DNA from: CAZAPV01 sp964487195
Lineage (GTDB): Bacteria > Patescibacteriota > Patescibacteriia > SG8-24
DNA length: 16,368 nucleotides
Direction: 5' to 3'
Assembly: GCA_964487195.1 (NCBI GenBank)
Contig: CAZAPV010000023.1
Span: forward strand, 1-16,368
The translations under genes were made by a program, and so were the position numbers. Below the pieces are notes generated by a model. It searched no databases. It was not told where the DNA came from and saw only the letters and a program-made list of their open reading frames with translations. This document shows, in pieces, positions 1 to 6,329 of the stretch (within the stretch, counting starts at the first letter, position 1; the number at the start of each line of letters is the position of its first letter).

Positions 1-889
1 CCTCGCGGAGCTCCACGCCTTCGTACAGCTGCTGCGCGAGCATCGTCGTCTGTTTCGCCGAACAGCCGAAGCGGTTGTTCGCTTCCTGCTGCAACGTCGA
101 GGTGGTGAACGGCGCCGACGGGCTGCGGCGCACCGTTTTTCGTTCGACCGATTCGACGGTCCACGCGGCGTTCTCGAGATCCTTGACGATCGCCGAGGCT
201 GCGTCGGTCGTCGACACCGCAAACTTATCGAGCGACTCGCCCTCCCGTTTCACGAGCTTCGCGAGGAACGGTTCCGCGGTTTTCGCGTCCTTGCGGAGCA
301 TCGCTTCGACCGACCAATATTCCTGGGGGACGAATGTGTCGATTTCGCGCTCGCGCTCCACGATCAGCCGGACGATCACCGACTGCACGCGGCCGGCCGA
401 GAGCCCGCGCGCGACTTTGCGCCACAGGAACGGGGAGAGTTCGTAGCCGACCAGGCGGTCGAGCACGCGCCGCGCCTGCTGCGCGTCGACGAGCCGCTGA
501 TCCAATTCGCGCGGATGTTCGAGCGCGCCCTTGATCGCGTCTTCGGTGATTTCGTGGAACGTGATGCGGCGCACCATTTCCGGTTTCAGATCGAGCAGTT
601 CGAGCAGGTGCCAGGAGATCGCTTCTCCTTCGCGGTCTTCGTCGGAGGCGAAGTAGACGATATCGGCTTTCGCCGCGGCTTTCTTCAGCTCGGCCACCAC
701 CTTTTTCGCTTTTATCGGAACGATGTACTGCGGGGCGAAATCGTGCTCGACATCGACGCCGAGCTTGCTCTTCGGGAGATCGCGGACGTGCCCGAACGAG
801 GACAACACGGTGAAGTCCTTGCCGAGGAATTTGGAAATGGTTTTCGCTTTCGTCGGCGATTCGACGATGACGAGCGATCTTTTTTTCAT
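1..889 (-). CDS. topA: DNA topoisomerase I (type IA), N-terminal 296 residues; 3' end beyond window
   Basis: Type IA topoisomerase, which relaxes negative supercoils by cutting one DNA strand. The frame is open from the ATG at 889 down to base 1. The Toprim domain is at the N-terminus: LVIVESPTKAKTI (residues 6-18) supplies the catalytic Glu10, and FASDEDREGE (about 80-89) supplies the acidic Asp83/Asp85/Glu87 cluster. FHEIT, then VDAQQARRVLDRLVGYELSP and GLSAGRVQS, mark the following topoisomerase domain, and APFTTSTLQQEAN lies near residue 260. The catalytic Tyr of the ITYMRTDS motif should lie just past the edge, so activity and the C-terminal zinc fingers cannot be judged. It sits 39 bp after dprA, a pairing common in bacteria. 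There is no Shine-Dalgarno site. The family assignment is very secure. Confidence 0.97.
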   Translation of the reverse strand, partial: MKKRSLVIVESPTKAKTISKFLGKDFTVLSSFGHVRDLPKSKLGVDVEHDFAPQYIVPIKAKKVVAELKKAAAKADIVYFASDEDREGEAISWHLLELLDLKPEMVRRITFHEITEDAIKGALEHPRELDQRLVDAQQARRVLDRLVGYELSPFLWRKVARGLSAGRVQSVIVRLIVEREREIDTFVPQEYWSVEAMLRKDAKTAEPFLAKLVKREGESLDKFAVSTTDAASAIVKDLENAAWTVESVERKTVRRSPSAPFTTSTLQQEANNRFGCSAKQTTMLAQQLYEGVELRE

Positions 890-902
890 GGAATCAATGG
901 AT

Positions 903-932
903 AGCGTAGCCGCAGCGGCGACGCCGTGTCAA
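903..932 (-). promoter_or_regulatory. Predicted sigma70-type promoter for topA
   Basis: On the minus strand a perfect -35 TTGACA (927-932) is followed after 18 bp by TACGCT (903-908), which keeps the important TA...T of a -10 box. The start codon lies 13 bp past the -10, so the predicted transcript has only about 6 untranslated bases. The -35 box contains the TGA stop codon of dprA. The -10 match is modest. Confidence 0.5.
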
Positions 933-2008
933 TTTTTGACGAACGCGTCGCCGACTTTTTTGACGTGGCCGGCGAGTTCGAGGGCGGAGGCGGCGGCGAT
1001 GACGCGGCGCGCGTCGAGGGCGGTCGCGATCGCGAGCGCGTCGACGGTTTTCGGTTCCGCGCAGATCAGTTCGTATACGCGCCGTTCGGTTTCCGTGGCG
1101 AATTCGATCTCTTCGATCGCGGAAGCGAGCCGGTAGTGCGTCAGGATATCGTCGGCCGAGGAGACCGGCGACGCGCCTTTGCCGATGATCGCGTTCGCGC
1201 CTTCCGACGCGGGCGACGTGATCGGCCCCGGCACCGCGAACACGTCGCGGCCGAAATCCAGGGCGAAGTTGGCGGTGATCAGCGCGCCGGATTTCGCCGC
1301 CGCTTCGATGACGAGCGTCCCGCGCGACATTCCGGCGATCACGCGGTTCCGCCGCGGGAAGGAGATCTTGGTCGCCTGGATCCCGGGCGGGAATTCCGAG
1401 ATCACTGCGCCACCGGCGGCGACGATGCGCCTCGCGAGACCGAGATTCGTCTTCGGACCGATGCTGTCGTCGTCCACGCCCGAACCGAGCACCGCGACCG
1501 TCACGCCGTCCACCCCGAGCGCCGCTTCGTGCGCGGCCGCGTCCACGCCGAGCGCGAGCCCGCTCACGATCGCGAGCCCCGCGCCGGCGAGTGGCTTCAC
1601 GATGCGCGGGATCACCGCTTCGCCGTAGCGCGTCATCATTCGCGTCCCGACCACCGCGAACGGAAGCGGATGGCAGACGGCGTCGAGGGAGCCGCGCACG
1701 AACAGCAGCACGGGAGGGTCGTGGATCTCTTTGAGGAGCATCGGATACCGCCGATCATCCCAGGCGAGCGCGACGATCCCGTTCGCCTCGAGCAGGGCGC
1801 GTTCCCGGGCGGGGTCGGCTTCTTTCTTATATGGAAGGAATTTCTGAACGCGCTGCTCTCCGACGCCGGCTCGCAGCAGCTCAGCCGGTTTCGCGGCGAG
1901 GATCCGCGACGGCCGCTCGAAAATGGCGAGCAGCTTGCGGAAATCCGTGACCGTGAAGATGTCCGGTCTCGCGAGCGCCGTGAGAATGGCGACCTCGTTC
2001 GCGTCCAT
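929..2008 (-). CDS. dprA: DNA-processing protein DprA (Smf family)
   Basis: DprA binds incoming single-stranded DNA during natural transformation and loads RecA on it, in the cytoplasm. The 359-residue protein has an N-terminal helical region (about 1-95) and the DprA Rossmann-like core: FAVVGTRMMTRYG (117-129), IVSGLALGVDAAAHEAAL (147-164), VAVLGSGVD (171-179), SEFPPG (204-209), FPRRNRVIAG (217-226), KSGALITANFALDFGRDVFA (239-258) and VPGPI. A C-terminal winged-helix-like segment (about 300-359) completes a usual full-length DprA. The ATG at 2008 is preceded by a strong promoter ending only 8 bp upstream and has no Shine-Dalgarno site, so translation is probably leaderless. It is followed by topA on the same strand. 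It suggests DNA uptake and recombination ability, though no other com gene is in view. Confidence 0.96.
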   Translation of the reverse strand: MDANEVAILTALARPDIFTVTDFRKLLAIFERPSRILAAKPAELLRAGVGEQRVQKFLPYKKEADPARERALLEANGIVALAWDDRRYPMLLKEIHDPPVLLFVRGSLDAVCHPLPFAVVGTRMMTRYGEAVIPRIVKPLAGAGLAIVSGLALGVDAAAHEAALGVDGVTVAVLGSGVDDDSIGPKTNLGLARRIVAAGGAVISEFPPGIQATKISFPRRNRVIAGMSRGTLVIEAAAKSGALITANFALDFGRDVFAVPGPITSPASEGANAIIGKGASPVSSADDILTHYRLASAIEEIEFATETERRVYELICAEPKTVDALAIATALDARRVIAAASALELAGHVKKVGDAFVKN

Positions 2009-2016
2009 GGGGCGGG

Positions 2017-2046
2017 ACTATAGAGCATCGTCGCGGAATGTGTCAA
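2017..2046 (-). promoter_or_regulatory. Strong sigma70-type promoter for dprA, predicted leaderless
   Basis: On the minus strand a perfect TTGACA (2041-2046), an 18-bp spacer and TATAGT (2017-2022, 5/6 match) precede the dprA ATG by only 8 bp. A typical start about 7 bp past the -10 would put transcription at or next to the A of the ATG. The -35 is one arm of the dyad at 2041-2061. Confidence 0.75.
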
Positions 2047-2061
2047 GTCCTGTCATTGACA
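2041..2061. promoter_or_regulatory. Operator-like cluster of three TGTCA half-sites between divergent promoters
   Basis: TGTCA occurs at 2041-2045 and 2051-2055, exactly 10 bp apart, and inverted as TGACA at 2057-2061. The last two form the palindrome TGTCATTGACA. The outer arms TGTCAA and TTGACA (9 bp apart) are also the -35 boxes of the dprA and orphan-gene promoters, so a bound regulator would cover both. Part of the symmetry is explained simply by two consensus -35 boxes facing each other; no regulator is identified. Confidence 0.4.
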
Positions 2062-2084
2062 ACGCCGGTGTTTTTTGATACAAG
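2056..2084 (+). promoter_or_regulatory. Strong promoter with extended -10 for the orphan gene at 2138
   Basis: TTGACA (2056-2061, perfect), a 17-bp spacer and TACAAG (2079-2084), preceded by TG at 2076-2077 as an extended -10. Predicted transcription start is near 2091, giving a leader of about 47 bases to the ATG at 2138. It is divergent from the dprA promoter, with 9 bp between the two -35 boxes. Confidence 0.7.
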
Positions 2085-2125
2085 AGAAGCTCTTGCGCAC
2101 TGGCGCGCAGGAACAACGTCCTTTG

Positions 2126-2133
2126 AAAGGAGA
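2126..2133 (+). promoter_or_regulatory. Ribosome binding site of the orphan gene
   Basis: AAAGGAGA ends 4 bases before the ATG at 2138. It decides the start in favour of this ATG over the in-frame TTG at 2075, which lies inside the promoter spacer and so would not be transcribed. It is one of only two clear Shine-Dalgarno sites in the window. Confidence 0.8.
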
Positions 2134-2137
2134 ATCA

Positions 2138-2818
2138 ATGCCCGCCCTCAAACTGATCGGAGAAGTTCCCGCAGGTGTCGTTTGCGCGGAGTGCAAAGCG
2201 CCATTCACCGAGCACGATCGTGCTGCGCGGTGCGAGAGCAAGACCGAAATCGTCATGGTCGGCGAATACGTCGGCAGGACGCTTCGGCAGGTGTGCGAGG
2301 CGTTCAACATGCGCAGCGACGCGTCGTTCGCGCTTTACGCCGTCGAGCACGGCGAAGGGCCTGACGCGCCGCGCCGGCGCTGGGACGATCCGAAGCAGAT
2401 CGATCCGTACGTGATCCGTCGAGGCGACGCGATTAGGTTCGGCATAGACCGTTTCTACCATCCGGGATGTTGGGTCCATGCGCAGCACCGGGAAGCGATC
2501 GCGCTCTGTTCGCAGCTCGTCAAGAATGCGGGGTTTCTCGACTGCGTGCTCGTCGCCACGGTTGATGAGGCAGATGACAGCATCACGCGCGTCCTCGTGC
2601 AGACCGACGTCGGCACCCTCGAGATGTCGATGGGATGGCCCATAAGCGTAAACGCAATCAAGATCGAATGCATGGCGCCGGGATTGGACCTCGGAGCGTT
2701 GTTCCGCGACGAATATCATGTTCCGAAAAACAGGAAGTCCATCGTCGCTGCTTCGCCGTTGAAAGCAGAGCAATACCTCACCAAGCTCCGCGGCGCGCTC
2801 ATCGGCGCGGCGGGCTGA
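2138..2818 (+). CDS. Uncharacterised Cys-containing protein, possible zinc binding
   Basis: A 226-residue protein that I do not recognise. A possible metal site near the N-terminus has CAEC (16-19), His26 and Cys32; a second His/Cys group, HPGCWVHAQH, lies at 108-117. The rest looks like a soluble alpha/beta protein, with no signal peptide or membrane segment, so it is probably cytoplasmic. The latter half contains hydrophobic strands (for example CVLVATV near 136-142) and ends with a Lys-containing helix. The gene stands alone: it is divergent from dprA, convergent with pth, has its own consensus promoter and Shine-Dalgarno site, and ends at a shared terminator. Codon use resembles its neighbours, so nothing points to recent transfer. 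Zinc binding is an inference from Cys/His spacing only. Confidence 0.8.
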   Translation: MPALKLIGEVPAGVVCAECKAPFTEHDRAARCESKTEIVMVGEYVGRTLRQVCEAFNMRSDASFALYAVEHGEGPDAPRRRWDDPKQIDPYVIRRGDAIRFGIDRFYHPGCWVHAQHREAIALCSQLVKNAGFLDCVLVATVDEADDSITRVLVQTDVGTLEMSMGWPISVNAIKIECMAPGLDLGALFRDEYHVPKNRKSIVAASPLKAEQYLTKLRGALIGAAG

Positions 2819-2822
2819 CAAC

Positions 2823-2856
2823 AAAAAACCGGCGATCCGTTCTGGATCGCCGTTTT
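2823..2856. terminator. Bidirectional intrinsic terminator between convergent genes
   Basis: A perfect 9-bp stem CGGCGATCC (2830-2838) / GGATCGCCG (2844-2852) with a 5-base loop is flanked by six A on the left (2823-2828) and TTTT on the right (2853-2856), with more T after it. It can terminate both the orphan gene (plus) and the LCP-der-pth operon (minus). The pth stop codon (2855-2857) overlaps its edge. Confidence 0.9.
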
Positions 2857-3397
2857 ATTTTTGGAGGATCGCGTCGATCGCCTCGGCCGCGTTTTTTATC
2901 GCTTTTTCGATCTCCATCTCTTCGTCCGGGCCGAATTTTTCAAGGACGTAGTCTTCCGACGGCACCGTTTTCGCCCGTTCGGTGCCGATCCCGATCCGCA
3001 CGCGCGGGATCTCCTGCGTGCCGAGCCGTTCGAGCACCGACTTCACGCCGTTGTGTCCGCCCGCCGATCCGCCGCTGCGCAGCCGGATGCTTCCGAGCGG
3101 GATGTCGAGGTCGTCGTACACCATGATGACGTTCGCCGGCTCCACATGCCAGAAGTGCACCGCCTGAATCACCGCGTCGCCGGAATTGTTCATGAACGTC
3201 TGCGGCAGGAACAGCACCGTTTTTTCGCCGTGGATGTTTCCTTCCGCGACCTCGGCGTTAAATTTTTCCCGCCAGCCGTCCAACTCTTCGATGTGCAGCG
3301 TATGGAATGCGCGCACGGCGCGGAACCCCGCGTTGTGGCGCGTCCGTTCGTACTGCGAACCGGGATTTCCCAAACCGACGATCAGATGCATACTCAT
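2855..3397 (-). CDS. pth: Peptidyl-tRNA hydrolase (Pth, bacterial type)
   Basis: Cleaves peptidyl-tRNA that drops off ribosomes, recycling tRNA; cytoplasmic. The 180-residue length is close to the family norm. Family motifs run in order: LIVGLGNPGSQYERTRHNAG with Asn11 and catalytic His21, LPQTFMNNSG with Asn70, VYDDLDIPLG with Asp95, and GGSAGGHNG with Asn116, matching the known active-site set. The ATG at 3397 overlaps the der stop codon (ATGA, 4 bp), which indicates translational coupling; a second ATG two codons in would also preserve the protein. It is last in the LCP-der-pth operon and ends in the bidirectional terminator. Confidence 0.97.
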   Translation of the reverse strand: MSMHLIVGLGNPGSQYERTRHNAGFRAVRAFHTLHIEELDGWREKFNAEVAEGNIHGEKTVLFLPQTFMNNSGDAVIQAVHFWHVEPANVIMVYDDLDIPLGSIRLRSGGSAGGHNGVKSVLERLGTQEIPRVRIGIGTERAKTVPSEDYVLEKFGPDEEMEIEKAIKNAAEAIDAILQK

Positions 3398-4755
3398 GCC
3401 TCACGTTCGCGCGCGAGCACGCGGATCGGCGTCCCTTCGAAGCCGAACTTGTCTCGCAGGCGGTTTTCGATGAAATGGAGGAAGCTCGGATGGAGCGTCT
3501 CCTTGTCTTTGACGACGACCATGAACGTCGGGGGCTTCGTCCCGACCTGCGTCATCCCGTACACTTTCGGCCGGTTCTCGCCTTCCTCGAAGACGGCGTG
3601 GTGCTGCTTCTTGAGCGACACGATGAATTCGTCGACCGTCTCCTGGTCGAGCATCCTGTCCCGTTCGCGCGCGACCGCGACCGCGTAGCCGAGCAGTTTC
3701 GAGACGCGGTTGCCGGTCATCGCGGAGATGAACGCCACCGGCGCCCAGTCGTAGAACGGGAGCATGCCGCGGACGTGCTTCGCGTACTCTTCGGCGGTGC
3801 CGAGACGGTTTTCCGCGGCGAGGTCCCATTTGTTGATGACGACGATCGCGCCGATGCTGCGCTCTTCCATGTAGCCGGCGAGTTTCTTTTCCTGCAGCTC
3901 GACTCCCTGGGTCGCGTCGATGAGCAAAAAGCCGACGTCGGCGCGTTTCAGTTCTTCGAGACTCATGTGCACGCCGATTTTTTCGATCCCCGGCGCGACG
4001 CGCGCCTTCTTGCGGATGCCGACGGTGTCGATCACCAGGATGTTTTTCGTTTCGCCGTTTTCTTCGTAGGTGAGCAGCGTGTCCTGCGGTTCTTTGGTGG
4101 TGTGCGGCACTTCGCTCACGATGACGCGCGCTTCGCCGGCGAGGGCGTTGAGGAGCGACGACTTGCCGACGTTCGGACGGCCGATGATCGCGATGCGCAC
4201 GTCGATCGTCGGGAGCGGTTTCGTCGTCAGACCCGCTTCGGCGAGCGCGTCCAGCACGATGTCCAGCAGATCGCCGACGCCGGTGCCGTTGATCGCCGAG
4301 ACCGGGATCGGTTCGCCTTCGCCGAGCTTCAGCCAGTCGGGGGATGTCGCGAGCCGGCGGTTTTTCGGGTTGTCCGCTTTGTTGGCGACGAGCATCACCC
4401 GTTTTTTGGAGCGCTGAAGATGCCGCGCGAACGCGCGATCCTCCGGCATGATCCCCGCGGTCGCGTCGACGAGCAGGATGATCAGATCCGCTTTCTCCAT
4501 CGCGAGCTGCGCCTGGCGCTTGAGCCGCGTTTCGGTGGCGCCGCCCGAGGTGAGGTCGAGGCCCGCAGTGTCGATCACGGTGAGGGTCGCATCGCGCCAG
4601 TGGCAGTGGCCGAAGTTGATGTCGTGCGTGGTGCCGGGGACGGCGGAGACGATCGCTTTCTTTTGTTCGACCAGACGGTTGAACAGCGTGGATTTCCCCA
4701 CATTGGTGCGGCCGACGATGGCGACGATCGGTGTTGCGGCGGTGCGAGGATCCAT
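3394..4755 (-). CDS. der: Ribosome-assembly GTPase Der (EngA), two tandem G domains
   Basis: Essential GTPase for maturation of the large ribosomal subunit. The 453-residue protein has the diagnostic double GTPase layout. G domain 1 has GRTNVGKS (15-22), DTAG (62-65) and NKAD (125-128). G domain 2 has GRPNVGKS (192-199), DTVG (243-246; Val in place of the usual Ala, a mild variation) and NKWD (308-311). A KH-like C-terminal domain follows, ending in the FGFEGTPIRV motif typical of Der. The start ATG at 4755 follows the LCP stop by 13 bp without a Shine-Dalgarno site, and the stop overlaps pth by 4 bp. Co-transcription with an envelope gene and pth is inferred from the spacing and lack of a terminator. 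Confidence 0.98.
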   Translation of the reverse strand: MDPRTAATPIVAIVGRTNVGKSTLFNRLVEQKKAIVSAVPGTTHDINFGHCHWRDATLTVIDTAGLDLTSGGATETRLKRQAQLAMEKADLIILLVDATAGIMPEDRAFARHLQRSKKRVMLVANKADNPKNRRLATSPDWLKLGEGEPIPVSAINGTGVGDLLDIVLDALAEAGLTTKPLPTIDVRIAIIGRPNVGKSSLLNALAGEARVIVSEVPHTTKEPQDTLLTYEENGETKNILVIDTVGIRKKARVAPGIEKIGVHMSLEELKRADVGFLLIDATQGVELQEKKLAGYMEERSIGAIVVINKWDLAAENRLGTAEEYAKHVRGMLPFYDWAPVAFISAMTGNRVSKLLGYAVAVARERDRMLDQETVDEFIVSLKKQHHAVFEEGENRPKVYGMTQVGTKPPTFMVVVKDKETLHPSFLHFIENRLRDKFGFEGTPIRVLAREREA

Positions 4756-4768
4756 ACGGTTATGACGG

Positions 4769-6130
4769 TTATGCTTTCGGTTTTTGTCCGAGGACGAATA
4801 CGAAATCGACGCCGGCGGCGTCGGTCGCGAGCGCGCCTGGTGCCACAGTGCGCGTTTCCGCGTCGCCGACCGTTCCTTTCAGCCGCGCGAGCGCGGTCGG
4901 TTTCTTCCCGCCGGTGAGATCGTAGATGACGCTCCGTTGGTAAGAGAACGTGTCGGCGTTGCCGATCTTCACGACGCGGAATCCCGCGCCGGCGATCGTA
5001 GACGCCGCAGCGCGGGCGCTTCCGCTGACCCCGGTGCCGTTCATCACCGCGACGTTCGCCGTGTCGTTCTCGGAAGGTTTGCCCGGCTGCGAAGAATCCG
5101 CGCGCGCTTCGCCAAACACGTTCGCCGCGACGGTGCGCAGCGCCGACCAGTCGTCGTTCTTCGGCACGAGGACGTATGCGCCGTCGAACGTCCCGTCAAC
5201 GAGCGGCGAGTCCGGACCGTTGTCGATGATTTTATGGAGGATCTGCGCGTCGCGCATCCGTCCCGCCATCCCCGCGAGGCGCAGGATCTCGCCGATCTGG
5301 AAATTGGTGGCGATGTTCGACTTCAGCGCCGCGATCGCGTTCGCGGCCTCCAGCGGATTCTTCAGCATCGACGCGGACAGCAGCTTGTCCTTCAGCGCCG
5401 CGAGCACTTTTTGCTGCCGTTTCGCGCGCGCGAAATCCGATCCTTCGCCGTTCGTGCCGTGACGCGAGCGCGTGAAGACAAGCGCGTCGGCACCCGTCAT
5501 GTGATGCCAGCCCTGGTTGAATGCGACGACGCGGACGCCGTAATTGTCGGTCGGATATGAGTAGTCGGTGAACGACCGGTCCACGTAGACGTCGATCCCG
5601 CCCGCCGCGTCGATCACCTGGGTGAACCCGTTGAAATCCACGCGGACGTAGTACGGAATATCGAGACCGAGCAGCCGTTCGAGGATCGCCCGCGCCTGTT
5701 CGGCGCCGCGTCCCGGGTTCTCGATTTCGCCGTACGCGTTCGCGGCGTTGATTTTTTGCCAGCCGTATTTCGGGAGCGGGACGATCAGATCGCGGGGGAT
5801 CGAGAGCAGCGCCACTTCGTTGTCGGACGGCTTGATGCTCGCGACGATGATCGTGTCGGTCAGGTTCGGTCCCTCGTGCCCTTCGCCCCCCATGCCGAGC
5901 AGCAGCACGTTGATCCGATCGCCGTTCTCGCCGCGCAGCTGCCGGTTCGGACTGCTCATCAGATGGCTCATCTCGCCGATGATCGGGATGTTGTCGATCC
6001 CCGAGAAATCGGGACCGGACTGCGCCGAGCGCGTCAGCCGTCCGAACGCGAACGAGAGCGCGAACACCGCGACGATCAGCAGGGGAGATAAAAAAAAGTT
6101 GGTTCGACCGGACAGGAGGTTGACTTTCAT
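4769..6130 (-). CDS. LytR-CpsA-Psr (LCP) family cell-wall polymer ligase with LytR_C domain
   Basis: LCP enzymes move polymers from undecaprenyl-phosphate carriers onto peptidoglycan outside the membrane. In this 453-residue protein a short basic N-terminus and one membrane helix (about 12-30) are followed by the LCP domain: NVLLLGMGG (74-82), LTDTIIVASI (90-99, with Asp92), LLSIPRDL (108-115, with Arg113 and Asp114), KINAANAYG (126-134), DFNGFTQVIDAAGGIDV (165-181) and FTRSRHG followed by SDFARAKRQQ (231-240). A LytR_C domain starts near 362 (NVAVMNGTGVSGSARAAA) and runs to the end. The ATG at 6130 is chosen because the in-frame ATG at 6145 lies within the predicted -10 box. First gene of the LCP-der-pth operon. 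The polymer it attaches cannot be told from the sequence. Confidence 0.93.
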   Translation of the reverse strand: MKVNLLSGRTNFFLSPLLIVAVFALSFAFGRLTRSAQSGPDFSGIDNIPIIGEMSHLMSSPNRQLRGENGDRINVLLLGMGGEGHEGPNLTDTIIVASIKPSDNEVALLSIPRDLIVPLPKYGWQKINAANAYGEIENPGRGAEQARAILERLLGLDIPYYVRVDFNGFTQVIDAAGGIDVYVDRSFTDYSYPTDNYGVRVVAFNQGWHHMTGADALVFTRSRHGTNGEGSDFARAKRQQKVLAALKDKLLSASMLKNPLEAANAIAALKSNIATNFQIGEILRLAGMAGRMRDAQILHKIIDNGPDSPLVDGTFDGAYVLVPKNDDWSALRTVAANVFGEARADSSQPGKPSENDTANVAVMNGTGVSGSARAAASTIAGAGFRVVKIGNADTFSYQRSVIYDLTGGKKPTALARLKGTVGDAETRTVAPGALATDAAGVDFVFVLGQKPKA

Positions 6131-6140
6131 AACCCCCCTT

Positions 6141-6168
6141 ATCATAGGAAAAATACGGGTTTATGCAA
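6141..6168 (-). promoter_or_regulatory. Predicted promoter for the LCP-der-pth operon
   Basis: On the minus strand TTGCAT (6163-6168), 16-bp spacer, then TATGAT (6141-6146, 5/6). The -10 ends 10 bp before the ATG at 6130, giving a predicted leader of only about 3 bases. A GGGGGG run directly before the ATG is too close to the start to be a normal ribosome site. Confidence 0.6.
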
Positions 6169-6184
6169 GGTGTAGGACTTGCAT
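6163..6184. promoter_or_regulatory. Perfect 7-8-7 inverted repeat joining two divergent promoters
   Basis: ATGCAAG (6163-6169) and CTTGCAT (6178-6184) are exact reverse complements separated by 8 bp. Each arm contains the -35 box of one divergent promoter. Both promoters have 16-bp spacers, so the whole arrangement, including the -10 boxes, is symmetric about 6173/6174. It could be a regulator site or a geometry that stops two polymerases binding together. Confidence 0.45.
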
Positions 6185-6206
6185 TCCGCGGGATTTGTGC
6201 TAAACT
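6179..6206 (+). promoter_or_regulatory. Predicted promoter for tRNA-Val - lepB - hisS
   Basis: TTGCAT (6179-6184), 16-bp spacer, TAAACT (6201-6206) with TG at 6198-6199 as an extended -10. Predicted start is near 6213, about 26 bases before the mature tRNA 5' end, leaving a short leader for RNase P to remove. Confidence 0.6.
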
Positions 6207-6238
6207 GCCCGTATTGTGTCGGCGCGAACGGTGCCTGC

Positions 6239-6315
6239 GGACGATTAGCTCAGCTGGTTAGAGCGCTGTCCTCACACGACAGAGGTCGGTGGTTCGATCC
6301 CACCATCGTCCACCA
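6239..6315 (+). tRNA. tRNA-Val, anticodon CAC
   Basis: A full 77-base cloverleaf with encoded CCA. The acceptor stem GGACGAT pairs perfectly with ATCGTCC (6305-6311); D stem GCTC/GAGC; anticodon stem CTGTC/GACAG around loop CTCACAC, giving anticodon CAC, which reads the valine codon GTG; T stem GGTGG (6288-6292) / CCACC (6300-6304) with loop TTCGATC. Discriminator A at 6312 and CCA at 6313-6315. The CCA end lies only 14 bases before lepB, so it is probably processed from a joint transcript. Confidence 0.97.
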
Positions 6316-6329
6316 TTCATCATGCATTC

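Noticed and set aside
926..2023. A 365-codon plus-strand open frame over dprA
   Set aside because: Shadow of dprA, which has full family motifs and a strong promoter on the minus strand.
2075..2137. TTG at 2075 as start of the orphan gene
   Set aside because: It lies in the promoter before the predicted transcript start; ATG 2138 has a good Shine-Dalgarno site.
4756..4773. Direct repeat ACGGTTATG x2 between LCP and der
   Set aside because: Two 9-base copies in the 13-bp spacer and gene edges; too short and isolated to call functional.
3307..4917. A 536-codon plus-strand open frame opposite der
   Set aside because: Arg/Asp-rich translation without family motifs; it is the antisense of der, whose two G domains are unmistakable. 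Long shadow frames are expected at this GC content.
6131..6145. Upstream ATG at 6145 as start of the LCP gene
   Set aside because: This ATG lies within the predicted -10 box (TATGAT) and would not be in the transcript; the ATG at 6130 fits.
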